Origin: Christensenella sp. UBA7588 | GTDB taxonomy: Bacteria > Bacillota > Clostridia > Christensenellales > CAG-917 | Assembly: GCA_002478945.1 (NCBI GenBank) | Contig: DLKM01000028.1 | Location: 100,017 to 164,016, forward strand | Direction of reading: 5' to 3' | DNA: 64,000 nucleotides | Shown here: positions 35,338 to 44,310 of the stretch, piece by piece | Layout: each line of letters starts with the position of its first letter | How positions within the stretch are numbered: position 1 is the first letter of the stretch | Notes under the pieces: generated by a model | What the model was told of the DNA's origin: nothing | Database searches by the model: none | Seen by the model: the letters and a program-made list of their open reading frames with translations, nothing else | Made by a program: the position numbers and the translations under genes

Positions 35338-36534
35338 ATGGACAGTATATTTGACGGAAAACTCAACATCGAAGTTGCCGTTGCAAGCGGTATAGAGGCG
35401 GTAACCAAGCGTGAACTTATGCGCCTCGGATACGAGCCGAGCGGCGCAAATTTCGGAAGAATCACTTTTGAGGGAGACTTCAAAGACGTTGTGAGAAGCA
35501 ACGTGTTTTTGCGCACCGCAAACAGAGTAAGAATCGTCCTTGCCTCTTTCGAAGCGGAAACTTTCGATATGCTTTTCGAGGGCGTTTATTCGATGCGTTG
35601 GCAGGATATTTTGCCAAAAGACGCAAAAATCGTGGTTGACGCAAAATCGTCGAAAAGCAAACTTTTTGCGTTGAGGAGCGTTCAAAGTATAACGAAAAAA
35701 GCGATTATCGCAAAACTTTCAACCGTATATAAAGGCTCGTTCGACGAGAACGGAGCCGAATACGATATAGAAGTGTCTTTGCAAAACGACGTTGCAACCG
35801 TAACGTTGGATACGTCCGGAGACGGTTTGCACAAAAGAGGCTATCGCACTTATCTCGGGGACGCACCGATAAGAGAAACGCTTGCGTCGGCAATGATAAT
35901 GCTGTCCGTGTGGAATCCGTCACGCGCGCTTATAGACCCGTTTTGCGGTTCGGGAACGATACCTATCGAAGCAAGTATGATAGGAATGAATATTGCCCCT
36001 GGTATGAATAGAAATTTTGCGTGCGAACAGTTTTCAAACGCTCCGACGGTGCGAAATATCGTGCAAGACGAGGCGCAAAGCCTTATAAATCGCGACGTAG
36101 AATTGCATATAAGCGGATTCGATATAAACAAAGACGCAATAAAACTTGCCTTAAAACACGCCGAAAGAGCGGGCGTCAAAGACAAAATACATTTTCAGGT
36201 ATCGGATATGCGCGACGTTTCTTCGCGTTTTTCTCACGGAGTTATAATAACCAATCCGCCGTACGGAGAAAGGCTTATGCAGGAGTCGGAACTCAAAACG
36301 CTTTATAGAGATTTCGGCATTATGACGAGCAAACTCGACGAATGGTGCGTGTATACGATTACGTCGTATAAGGCTTTTGAAAAGTATTACGGCAAACGCG
36401 CGGACAAAATACGAAAACTTTACAACAGCGAATTAGAGTGCAATTTTTATCAGTATCTTGCAACTCCTCCGCCTAAGAACGGCAAGAAAAAGGACGAGCG
36501 TTTTTCAGATTCAAGTGCGGAAAAAAAGCAATAA
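35338..36534 (+). CDS. THUMP-domain class I SAM-dependent RNA methyltransferase (RlmL/YpsC type)
   Basis: This protein of about 398 residues has an N-terminal ferredoxin-like and THUMP RNA-binding part (LNIEVAVASGIEAVTKRELM) and a Rossmann methyltransferase part with LIDPFCGSGTIPIEA (SAM binding) and the catalytic TNPPYGERL. The family methylates guanosine N2 in 23S rRNA (G2445 in E. coli). I chose ATG 35338, where homologues begin. An upstream GTG at 35278 is possible and neither has a strong ribosome site. Confidence 0.88.
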   Translation: MDSIFDGKLNIEVAVASGIEAVTKRELMRLGYEPSGANFGRITFEGDFKDVVRSNVFLRTANRVRIVLASFEAETFDMLFEGVYSMRWQDILPKDAKIVVDAKSSKSKLFALRSVQSITKKAIIAKLSTVYKGSFDENGAEYDIEVSLQNDVATVTLDTSGDGLHKRGYRTYLGDAPIRETLASAMIMLSVWNPSRALIDPFCGSGTIPIEASMIGMNIAPGMNRNFACEQFSNAPTVRNIVQDEAQSLINRDVELHISGFDINKDAIKLALKHAERAGVKDKIHFQVSDMRDVSSRFSHGVIITNPPYGERLMQESELKTLYRDFGIMTSKLDEWCVYTITSYKAFEKYYGKRADKIRKLYNSELECNFYQYLATPPPKNGKKKDERFSDSSAEKKQ

Positions 36535-36645
36535 AAGGGCAATTATTACGTCGTATCTCAAAACGACAAAAACAGAATAAAAATGCAAAACGGTAGTTTT
36601 ATTCTGCAAAAATCAAGATATAAACATACGATTCGGAGATATACA

Positions 36646-37089
36646 ATGAGAGCATTGATACAGCGCACGTTCCGTTCCAAACTTTATGTGGACGGCAAAC
36701 TTATAAGCGAAATACCGAGCGGTCTTACCGTGTTTCTCGGCATAAGCAAAGGCGATACCGAACAGCAGGCGGATTATCTCGCGCGCAAGCTGACAAAACT
36801 CAGAGTGTTCAGAGACGACAACGACAAAATGAATCTGGACATCAAACAAGCAGGCGGAGAAATTCTCCTCGTGTCGCAGTTCTCCCTCGCGGGAACTCTC
36901 GGAAAAGGTACGGGCAATCGCCCCGATTTCGGCAATGCGGAATTGCCCGACAGAGCAAGAGAGCTTTACGAGAGAGTTACGCAGAAAGTAAGAGACGAAG
37001 GCGTCGTCGTAAAGAACGGCGTTTTCGGAGCGCATATGTTTATCGAACAGGAGCAGGACGGACCTCTGTCGTTCGTTTTTGAATGCTGA
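36646..37089 (+). CDS. dtd: D-aminoacyl-tRNA deacylase
   Basis: This 147-residue protein matches DTD: MRALIQRTFRSKLYVDGKLI, GLTVFLGISKGDTEQQADYLARKL, the SQFSLAG catalytic segment (canonical SQFTLYG) and NGVFGAHMFIEQEQDGPLSF (canonical TGVFGA...NDGPVT). It removes D-amino acids and mischarged glycine from tRNA. CGGAGA precedes the start. The active-site loops show conservative changes only. The phosphatase gene begins 1 nt after its stop. Confidence 0.92.
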   Translation: MRALIQRTFRSKLYVDGKLISEIPSGLTVFLGISKGDTEQQADYLARKLTKLRVFRDDNDKMNLDIKQAGGEILLVSQFSLAGTLGKGTGNRPDFGNAELPDRARELYERVTQKVRDEGVVVKNGVFGAHMFIEQEQDGPLSFVFEC

Positions 37090-37090
37090 T

Positions 37091-37546
37091 ATGATACGAA
37101 TTATGTTTGTGTGCCTCGGCAATATTTGCCGCTCTCCTATGGCGGAGTGCATAATGACCGACGTCGTTAAAAAGCGCGGATTGCAAAACGAGTTTTTCAT
37201 TGCGTCCGCCGCAACCTCACACGAGGAAGAAGGCAATCCCGTTTATCCTCCCGCTCGCAGAAAACTTGTGGAAAAGGGCATAGAAGTTTTGCCGCATCGC
37301 GCCACGGTATTACAAAGAGCGGACAAGGACAAATACGATTTGATAATCGCAATGGAAGAACGAAACGTCAGAGCAATATACAATATAATCGGCGCAAGCG
37401 ACAAGGTGCGTCGATTGCTTGACTTTACGAATTGTCCGAGAGACATTGCCGACCCGTGGTGGACGGGAGATTTTGAAAGAACCTACAACGACATCGTCGA
37501 AGGCTGCGAGGCACTTGTCGATTATATTGAAAAAGAGAAGAACTGA
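37091..37546 (+). CDS. Low-molecular-weight protein-tyrosine phosphatase
   Basis: This 151-residue protein carries the LMW-PTP P-loop VCLGNICRSPMAE (Cys near residue 8, CX5R) and the general-acid loop DIADPWWTGDFERTY near residue 117. The family dephosphorylates phosphotyrosine or phosphoarginine proteins. I chose the ATG at 37091, just after the dtd stop; another in-frame start lies inside dtd. Expression is probably by coupling, since no separate ribosome site is clear. Confidence 0.92.
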   Translation: MIRIMFVCLGNICRSPMAECIMTDVVKKRGLQNEFFIASAATSHEEEGNPVYPPARRKLVEKGIEVLPHRATVLQRADKDKYDLIIAMEERNVRAIYNIIGASDKVRRLLDFTNCPRDIADPWWTGDFERTYNDIVEGCEALVDYIEKEKN

Positions 37547-37550
37547 AAGT

Positions 37551-38249
37551 ATGACCAAGATAGAAAAGTTGTTGTTTGAAAATCGCGACGAAGCGTATAG
37601 AGATTTTCAGTCTGCGCTTATGCCGACGACGGATAAGGAAAGCGTAATCGGAGTGAGAGTTCCTCTGCTTCGCAAAATCGCAAAAACGCTGCTCAAAGAT
37701 TCCGATTTCGTAAAAGAAGATTTGCCGTCGTTTTTGAAAACGCTTCCGCATCGGTATTACGAAGAAAATCTGTTGCATTCTTTTTTCGTGTCCGAATGCG
37801 ACGACTTCGCCAAATCCATAGAACTTACGAAAGAGTTTTTGCCATACGTCGATAACTGGGCGGTTTGCGACACTTTCAATCCCAAAACGTTTGCAAAGAA
37901 TAAAGACGTGCTTTGGAATTATATCGAAGAATGGCTCGATTCCGACAAGACGTACACCGTGCGTTTCGGAATAGTGTGCGCAATGCGACATTATCTCGAC
38001 GACGAGTTTACTTTTGAAAAATTTGAAAAAGTGATAGGTCTAAAGTCGGACGAGTACTACGTCAAGATTGCCGTTGCTTGGTATATGAGTATGGCGTTGG
38101 TCAAAAGATACGACGTTGCGGTCAAAGCCTTGCAAGACGGCAGGCTCGAGACGTGGACGCACAACAAAAGCATACAAAAAACGATTGAAAGCAGACAAGT
38201 GTCGAATGAGGTCAAGGACTATTTGAGGACTCTTAAAAGACACGATTAG
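37551..38249 (+). CDS. DNA alkylation repair protein (AlkD family)
   Basis: The protein has about 232 residues made of HEAT-like helical repeats, with the AlkD signatures GVRVPLLRKIAKTL, PHRYYEENLLHSFFV, VDNWAVCDTFNPK and AVAWYMSMALVKRYD. AlkD excises positively charged alkylated bases (N3-mA, N7-mG). ATG 37551 lies 5 nt after the phosphatase stop. It is probably the last gene of a run that starts at 34059 and ends at a terminator 40 nt downstream. Confidence 0.9.
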   Translation: MTKIEKLLFENRDEAYRDFQSALMPTTDKESVIGVRVPLLRKIAKTLLKDSDFVKEDLPSFLKTLPHRYYEENLLHSFFVSECDDFAKSIELTKEFLPYVDNWAVCDTFNPKTFAKNKDVLWNYIEEWLDSDKTYTVRFGIVCAMRHYLDDEFTFEKFEKVIGLKSDEYYVKIAVAWYMSMALVKRYDVAVKALQDGRLETWTHNKSIQKTIESRQVSNEVKDYLRTLKRHD

Positions 38250-38283
38250 TATTTTTGCGCGAATTATGTAAAAAGTTCAATCG

Positions 38284-38310
38284 GCACCGCATACGAGGCG
38301 GTGCTTTTTA
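38284..38310 (+). terminator. Terminator
   Basis: GCACCGC pairs with GCGGTGC (7 bp, 7-nt loop) followed by TTTTTATTT. Confidence 0.85.
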
Positions 38311-38807
38311 TTTGTAAGTACAAGTGTAAAAATACGATGCGTGTATTTGCACCGCGTGTTTTTGTTATTTTGCACCCGATATTGCCGTTATAATACACGA
38401 ATCGTATATTTTTTTATTCTTTATTCCAAAGTTCTGTATTTTGCAAGTCGATGCAAGGCGGTGTATATATTAGGAAAAGCAGCGAAAAACGGCAATATTT
38501 TGCGTATTACAGTAATTTTGCAATACATTTGTAGTAAAACTATACAAAAATTATAAAATGTCGAGTAATTTTGAAAAAACGCTTTTCAATGGTGTTTATT
38601 TGTGTTAATATGTATAAGATTAGTAGATATACGAGTTTGCGTAGCGCGCGTATTTGCGCCTGTTTTGCGGCGATATGAAGTATGGAAATCGCCGTTTCGG
38701 AGAATGATATTCCGATTGTTTTGCAAACTTGCGACGGGAATTTTTCTGGCAGAATTCGCCGTTTCGGTCTGCTAAGTGCCAAATAAAAATAAATTTTCAG
38801 GAGCTTT
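38311..38807 (+). promoter_or_regulatory. Long AT-rich leader of the fused ABC transporter
   Basis: No gene is supported in this roughly 500-nt stretch. It holds a TTGAAAA..TTTTCAA dyad, TATAAG-like -10 sequence near 38612 and a possible leader of about 180 nt with stems GGCGAT/ATCGCC and GCGTAGCGCGCG repeats. I could not match it to a known riboswitch. The gene's CAGGAGC ribosome site closes the region. Confidence 0.4.
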
Positions 38808-41600
38808 ATGCTTAAACTTATAGATATAACCAAAGAGTACAAGGTTGACGAAGAAAGCGTCCTTGCGCTCAATAAAGTATCAATCGAATTTAGGAAAAAC
38901 GAATTTGTCTCTATTTTAGGACCTTCCGGATGCGGAAAAACCACTCTTTTGAACATCGTCGGCGGTCTTGACCGCTATACGAGCGGCGATATACAGATTG
39001 ACGGCGTTTCCACCAAGGAATACGACGACGTTGACTGGGATACTTACAGAAATCGCCGTATCGGCTTCGTTTTTCAATCGTATAACCTCATTCCTCATAT
39101 GAATATTCTCAAAAACGTCGCAATGAGCCTCACTCTTGCGGGCGTTGAGAGAGAAGAAAGACGCCAAAGAGCTATGGAAGCTCTCGAAAAAGTCGGTCTT
39201 GCCTCTCAGGCAAAGAAGAAGCCGAACCAACTTTCGGGCGGTCAAATGCAGCGCGTCGCAATCGCTCGTGCGCTTGTAAATAACCCCGAAATTATTTTGG
39301 CGGACGAGCCGACGGGTGCTTTGGACAGCGAATCGGGCATTCAGGTTATGGATTTGCTCAAAGAGGTTGCAAGAGACAGGCTCGTGGTTATGGTTACGCA
39401 CAATCCGTCTTTGGCGGAAGAATACAGCACACGAATCGTGTATTTGAAAGACGGCGAAGTGGTCGGAGACTCTATGCCGTTCGATTCTCAAGCCGAGGGA
39501 GAGACTAATAGCGACGACGAAAACGGCGTAGTCGAAATCGAGCAAGTCGAAGTATCCGAAAACGGCGAAGTCATAGACGAAGTTATCGTTGAAAAAATCG
39601 AAAATAATAACGGCGTGGTCGAAAAGCCAAAGAAAAAATCATTCAAAGAAAGATTCCTCAAATGGAAAAAAGCGGACAGGGCGGCAATGAAACTGTCCAC
39701 CGCAATCTCTCTTTCTTGGAACAACCTGTTGGCAAAGAAAGGCAGAACGCTTCTTACGAGCATCGCAGGCTCTATCGGTATTATCGGCATAGTGCTTGTA
39801 CTTTCGCTCTCGTCAGGCGCGTCAAACTACGTTAAGGGTCTCGAGGAGAGCGCGCTTTCGACTTATCCTCTCACTATCAGCAGCGGTTCGGCGGACGTAA
39901 ACGCCATTTTGGGAATCGTATCCGAAGAAGACGCGGACAGCGCCAACCGTCCGACCAACCCTCAAACGGACGAAATCTACACGAAGCGTTTCCTCGGCAA
40001 CCTCGTCGGACATATCGACGATTTGATTAGAAAAAACAATCTCGCTCCGTTTGCCGAATACGTCGAAACGAATAAGGAAAAGATAAAATCTTGGGCTTCG
40101 ATAAAATACAATTACGGCGTAAACTTCAATGCGTTTATTCAAGACCCCGAGAAAGACAGCAGATATATGAAGGTCAATCCGTATTCCGAGGTTATGGGAA
40201 GCGTTTTGGATGATTTGCCGGATGAAATAAAGAGTATGCTCGACGACGGCTCGGGTTCGTCGGACGGAAGCGGCTACCTCAGTATGATTCAGACATTTAC
40301 GTCCTCGGGTTCGATGTTCTCGTCTTGGACGGAGATTTCGGAAAACCAAAAACTTCTCGAATCTCAATACGAACTCGTCGGAGAAAAGTCAAAATGGCCG
40401 ACAAGAGACGACGAATTGGTGGTCGTGGTGGACAACAAGAACCAACTTCTCGACTATCAACTCTTTATGCTCGGACTTCAATCTCAAGAAGAAGTTATCC
40501 AAGCTGTTATGAACAAAAAATGGGCAGCCAGAAGCACCAACATCGATGAACTTCTGAACCTCGAATATAAGATTTTGCCCGATTCGTATTATCTCGAATG
40601 CGACAATCCCGACGCTCCCGAAGCAAGACAAACGTGGACTGCGCACGACCATACGGAGCAAAGCAAAGCGTGGGTTGACTCCAAAGACCCGATTACCGTC
40701 AAAGTCGTCGGCGTTATCAGACCTCGCGACGGCGTTACCGTCACGTCGATAAACGGTGTAGTCGGTTATACGCGCGAGCTTACCAAAACGCTCATTCAAA
40801 AAGCGCAGGAGCATCCCGCAATTCAAAGATTGCAGGCTCTCGAGACCGAAGCAAAAGCCGACAACCAAAATTGGTATAGAAGTTGCATCAACCTTGACGA
40901 GGACTATACCAAAGTTAAACTCGAGGCAGGCACTACCAGAATCGATTTTTCAAACGACAGAGCCGAGGACGGCGACGTTCTCGTCAAAGAAGTTATGAGA
41001 GCGTTTGGCGTTGCAGAGCTTGCAAACCCCAACTCCATTGAGTTTTACTGTACGTCGTTTGAGGCAAAAGACAAGATTGTGGCGTTTATCAACGAATACA
41101 ACGCTATGGTCGAGGCGGATAACCGACCCGAAGATAAAATAGTGTACGGAGACACTCTGTCGACCATTATGGGCTTTGTCAACACTATGGTCAACACAAT
41201 TACGGGCGTACTCGTCGGATTTGCCGCAATCTCGCTTATAGTGTCTACCATAATGATTGCAATCATCATTTACACTTCCGTTCTCGAACGTCGCAAGGAA
41301 ATCGGCGTGCTTCGCTCAATCGGCGCGAGAAAGAGAGATATTTCGCGCGTATTTATCGCTGAATCCGCAATACTCGGCGGATACTCCGGTATAATCGGCA
41401 TCATCATCAGCGTTGCGCTTTCTTTCGCGGGTAGTGCAATTCTCAAAGCTGTCTTTAAGATTTCAGGACTTATGCAAGTCGTCTGGTGGCAATGTCTCCT
41501 TATGTTTGCCATCAGCATTCTTCTCAGTATGCTTGCAGGTTTCATTCCTTCGAGAATTGCTGCGAAGAAAGACCCTGCCATTGCTCTCCGTTCCGAATAA
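38808..41600 (+). CDS. ABC transporter with fused MacB-type ATPase and permease
   Basis: This 930-residue single chain joins a LolD/MacB-type ATPase to an FtsX-type permease. The ATPase (residues 1-225) has Walker A GPSGCGKTT, signature LSGGQMQRVA and Walker B ILADEP. An acidic linker of about 55 residues is followed by one helix (about 313-335), an extracellular domain of about 470 residues and three C-terminal helices in the usual cluster (GVLVGFAAISLIVSTIMIAI, GGYSGIIGIIISVALSFAG, LMFAISILLSMLAGF). The group exports peptides or pulls on surface lipids and lipoproteins. Fusions of this order occur in Clostridia. It is monocistronic, ending at an H element. Confidence 0.88.
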   Translation: MLKLIDITKEYKVDEESVLALNKVSIEFRKNEFVSILGPSGCGKTTLLNIVGGLDRYTSGDIQIDGVSTKEYDDVDWDTYRNRRIGFVFQSYNLIPHMNILKNVAMSLTLAGVEREERRQRAMEALEKVGLASQAKKKPNQLSGGQMQRVAIARALVNNPEIILADEPTGALDSESGIQVMDLLKEVARDRLVVMVTHNPSLAEEYSTRIVYLKDGEVVGDSMPFDSQAEGETNSDDENGVVEIEQVEVSENGEVIDEVIVEKIENNNGVVEKPKKKSFKERFLKWKKADRAAMKLSTAISLSWNNLLAKKGRTLLTSIAGSIGIIGIVLVLSLSSGASNYVKGLEESALSTYPLTISSGSADVNAILGIVSEEDADSANRPTNPQTDEIYTKRFLGNLVGHIDDLIRKNNLAPFAEYVETNKEKIKSWASIKYNYGVNFNAFIQDPEKDSRYMKVNPYSEVMGSVLDDLPDEIKSMLDDGSGSSDGSGYLSMIQTFTSSGSMFSSWTEISENQKLLESQYELVGEKSKWPTRDDELVVVVDNKNQLLDYQLFMLGLQSQEEVIQAVMNKKWAARSTNIDELLNLEYKILPDSYYLECDNPDAPEARQTWTAHDHTEQSKAWVDSKDPITVKVVGVIRPRDGVTVTSINGVVGYTRELTKTLIQKAQEHPAIQRLQALETEAKADNQNWYRSCINLDEDYTKVKLEAGTTRIDFSNDRAEDGDVLVKEVMRAFGVAELANPNSIEFYCTSFEAKDKIVAFINEYNAMVEADNRPEDKIVYGDTLSTIMGFVNTMVNTITGVLVGFAAISLIVSTIMIAIIIYTSVLERRKEIGVLRSIGARKRDISRVFIAESAILGGYSGIIGIIISVALSFAGSAILKAVFKISGLMQVVWWQCLLMFAISILLSMLAGFIPSRIAAKKDPAIALRSE

Positions 41601-41720
41601 GAACGCACGGCGGCAAATAAAAGCGGCAACACCCGTTCGCTACAAAATCGTGTGCTTCAGCACACTTGGTTTTGTCTCGAACGGGTGTTTTCTTGTTCTT
41701 TATCTATTTGAAGCCCTTAT
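41595..41720 (+). repeat. Hairpin element H2, at the ABC-fusion stop codon
   Basis: Same plan as H1: a lower stem AACACCCGTTCG / CGAACGGGTGTT, conserved CTACAAAATC opposite TTGGTTTTGTCT, and a top stem GTGTGC / GCACAC. The outer arms are decayed (AATAAG, GGC and CAAATA still match TATTTG, GCC and CTTATT). Stems differ in sequence from H1 and H3 yet stay paired. Confidence 0.8.
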
Positions 41721-41755
41721 TTTTATTTCGTCAGCATTCAAGAGTAACAACTTAT

Positions 41756-42083
41756 AAACGGTATGTGTGTGTTCGGCGTTTCGAGCCGCAAGGCGGCGAG
41801 CAAATCGAACGCCGAGCTTGACGATTAGTACAAGCGACTGCGCCATTCTGTTGCGTAGCGGCGCACAAAGCGCGTGGCATAGATAGAGAAATGTCACTAT
41901 TTATGCGAAGGCTGAGTGTGTCCCCCTGCGGAGCAGTTCCGTGGGTTCCCTCAAACATTGAGCAGAGGGGGGAACGGAATAGGGGAAACACCTAAGGAAG
42001 GGGGAAAGTTACATTTAATGTTTATTTGAGAAATACCGGCGTGTCCGGAAAGAGGGGGTTATTTTATTTAGAGGAGTTACGAC
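41756..42083 (+). repeat. Long structured repeat, copy B
   Basis: The copy starts AAACGGTATGTG and contains GCCGCAAGGCGGC, GACGATTAGTACAAG, GTGGCATAGATAGAGAAA and the invariant 3' block ending TTTAGAGGAGTTACGA. The variable stem is TGCGCC/GGCGCA here. The middle differs from copies A and C, with its own large dyad (TTCCCTC/GAGGGGGGAA region), but a CCCCC/GGGGG pairing bracket is kept. Confidence 0.8.
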
Positions 42084-42091
42084 TATATTAT

Positions 42092-42117
42092 AAAAAAACA
42101 GCGACTCATCGCTGTTT
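42092..42117 (-). terminator. Terminator of the DNA glycosylase gene
   Basis: AAACAGCGA pairs with TCGCTGTTT (9 bp, loop CTCA), with a seven-base U-tract on the minus strand. Confidence 0.88.
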
Positions 42118-42124
42118 ATGTATT

Positions 42125-42613
42125 TCATTCATTTAATGCTTTTTCCCATTCTGCGACGAGGACGGAGAGTGAATAGCGTGCGTTGGCAGGACTTGTCGAG
42201 GGAAGTGCGATTGCCATACTTGCGATGCTCGGATTGTATTTGACAAAATAATCGTATGAGGCTTTGCCGTTGCAAAGTATGCGGTTTATTTTGCTTTGTC
42301 TTACGAGAGCGCAAATATCGGCAGGCACCACGTTTTTTATGTCGGAATCTTTGCTTGCGTCTATGTCGCACTCCTCGACGCTGTCATATAATGCGATATG
42401 TTTGCCGAGCAAAAAACTTTTGCGTTCGGTTATGCTTGCGCCGTACAAATCCGTGTCGTAGATAAGCGAAAGCACCCTCCAGAATCTGTTTTGAGGGTGC
42501 ATATAGTAAAAGTTGTTTTCCACAGATTTGACGGAAGGCACGCTTCCGAGAATAAGAATGCGGCAATTTTCGTCTATAACGGGCGGAAACGGATGTTTGA
42601 CGTGTCTTTGCAT
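42125..42613 (-). CDS. DNA-deoxyinosine glycosylase / family 6 uracil-DNA glycosylase-like
   Basis: This 162-residue protein has the UDG-superfamily layout of the HDG family: ILGSVPSVKSVENNFYYMHPQNRFW in the first motif, a helical core with FLLGKHIALYDSVEECD, and LPSTSPANA as the second motif. The family excises hypoxanthine from deaminated adenine. The start codon overlaps the preceding stop by 1 nt (TAATG), so it is translated after the GH27 gene. The pairing of a repair enzyme with an alpha-galactosidase looks incidental. Confidence 0.85.
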   Translation of the reverse strand: MQRHVKHPFPPVIDENCRILILGSVPSVKSVENNFYYMHPQNRFWRVLSLIYDTDLYGASITERKSFLLGKHIALYDSVEECDIDASKDSDIKNVVPADICALVRQSKINRILCNGKASYDYFVKYNPSIASMAIALPSTSPANARYSLSVLVAEWEKALNE

Positions 42614-44238
42614 TATTTTATAACGAACACCTTGGTTTGATGCTTTTCGAGTACGGCGGAGAGTGTGCCGCTCGTGACGGAACTTTGATTGCTCCATTGT
42701 TCTTGAACGGAATATTCGTCTTTCTTTTTCATTGCGACGTATTCGTCTTTTACGAGCGTATTCAAATCAAACTTGCAGGATTTGGCGTGGGAGGATTTGT
42801 TGAAGAAACAAACCGCCGTAGAACCGTCCGCAAGCGGTTTTGCCAGTACGTCTACCGTGCCTTTTCTCACGCGTTTTGCTTGTTTTGCCAAAGAATCCTG
42901 ATTGATTGCAATCAAATTTTTGTTGGTAACGATGCTCTTGACGGCGTCGCTCATATTTCTCAAGTCGTTGCCGAGAATGAGAGGCGCGTTCATCATACAC
43001 CAAAGCGAGAAATGCGACACGTTTTGATTGTACGTCAGTTTGCCGTTGCCCACTTCGAGCATATCGGGGTCGTTGTAGTGTCCTTTGCTCGAGTATTTAT
43101 AGAGTTTTACCGTGTGTTCGTAGATGAGCTTAATCCACCACCACCAAGGGCGAATATCTGGGGTAGTGCGCCACAGATTGCCTGCTTTCGCGCCCCAGTT
43201 GTACGGCTTGCCCCAACCCCATTCGCAGATTGAGAAAACTATGGGTTTTTCTTTTTGTTTGCGCTCTTTTGCGACTCTTTCCGTTGCGTCCTTAAGGGCT
43301 TTGCCCATACGGATATACTGATACATTTCGCTGTCGGCGTTGTTGGTAACGGGGTTGAACAATTCGATTTTGTTTTTGCCTGCTTTGAGCGTTACAAGCA
43401 CTTGGAAGCGCGCAGTTACGTTGAAGCGTTTTTGCGGCGGAAAAAGAATCTCGTATTCCTTGTCGTCGTTGATTTTTGCGATGAGATATTTTTCGTAAGA
43501 ACCGTGCTTTTTGATGTTTATCGTCAGCACATATTCGCCGTCCTCGTCTACTTCGATGTTGTTGTAGGTTATTTTGCCGAGATTTGCGTCAAGTCCCGAA
43601 ACGTAACTTCCGCTTGGCAACTTCGTGTCCGTCATATAGCGCGCCAAACCGCTCAAAACGGCGTTGTGTACGGAATACTCGATAGGATGTCCGTCGAATT
43701 GCGAAACGCTTATCGAGTACACCAGAGGCGCATATTTGGAAATGGGAATATGGTGGCAATAATCGTATTTGAAATATTCGATTCCCCATTTTGCAAGGGT
43801 ATATGCGTCGTAACGTTCTCTGCCGAGGCTGGCGGGCAGGTCCTCGCAGGTAAGAGTGCCGTTAGAGGTGTACGCACCGAGTTTCAAGCCCATAGCGTTT
43901 ACTTTTTTGGCAAGACTTTCGATACCGTTTGGAAAAGTCTCGTAATCTCCCGTCAATTCGCCGTTTTCGTCTCTGAGTGAAGATTGCCAGCAATCGTCGA
44001 GATTGATGTATTTGTATCCTGCCTCGATAAGTCCGTTGTCTTTCATCGCTTGTGCGGTCTCGAGAATAAGTTTTTCGTTTATGCGGTTGCGGAAAGTGTT
44101 CCAACTCGACCAACCCATCGGCGGTATGAGTGCGACGCCGTTGGAATAGTCGGGGAGTGAGGGCTGAACGCTCGTGGGCTTTTTCTTGATGAAAAGCGAG
44201 CGTATGTAGCAGAACGGACACATATTGTTGCGTTTCAT
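42613..44238 (-). CDS. GH27 alpha-galactosidase-like protein with an inserted beta domain
   Basis: This 541-residue protein has the GH27 (beta/alpha)8 signatures: LIPPMGWSSWNTF, YINLDDCW, GLKLGAYTSNGTLTCEDLPASLG, nucleophile in YFKYDYC, and YNDPDMLEVGNG...HFSLWCMMNAPLILGNDLR. About 100 residues (roughly 220-320, beta-rich, with YVLTINIKKHGSYEKYLIAK) interrupt the barrel before ICEWGWGKP. They may be a carbohydrate-binding module. No signal peptide is present; the N-terminus MKRNNMCPFCYIRSLFIKKK is basic. It should hydrolyse alpha-galactosides taken into the cell, or act on another alpha-linked sugar. Confidence 0.85.
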   Translation of the reverse strand: MKRNNMCPFCYIRSLFIKKKPTSVQPSLPDYSNGVALIPPMGWSSWNTFRNRINEKLILETAQAMKDNGLIEAGYKYINLDDCWQSSLRDENGELTGDYETFPNGIESLAKKVNAMGLKLGAYTSNGTLTCEDLPASLGRERYDAYTLAKWGIEYFKYDYCHHIPISKYAPLVYSISVSQFDGHPIEYSVHNAVLSGLARYMTDTKLPSGSYVSGLDANLGKITYNNIEVDEDGEYVLTINIKKHGSYEKYLIAKINDDKEYEILFPPQKRFNVTARFQVLVTLKAGKNKIELFNPVTNNADSEMYQYIRMGKALKDATERVAKERKQKEKPIVFSICEWGWGKPYNWGAKAGNLWRTTPDIRPWWWWIKLIYEHTVKLYKYSSKGHYNDPDMLEVGNGKLTYNQNVSHFSLWCMMNAPLILGNDLRNMSDAVKSIVTNKNLIAINQDSLAKQAKRVRKGTVDVLAKPLADGSTAVCFFNKSSHAKSCKFDLNTLVKDEYVAMKKKDEYSVQEQWSNQSSVTSGTLSAVLEKHQTKVFVIK

Positions 44239-44310
44239 AATTCACCTGATTTGTTTGGTTATATCGAAAATATCGCAAAACGGTGCGCTTTGCGATATAG
44301 ACTTCGTTGT

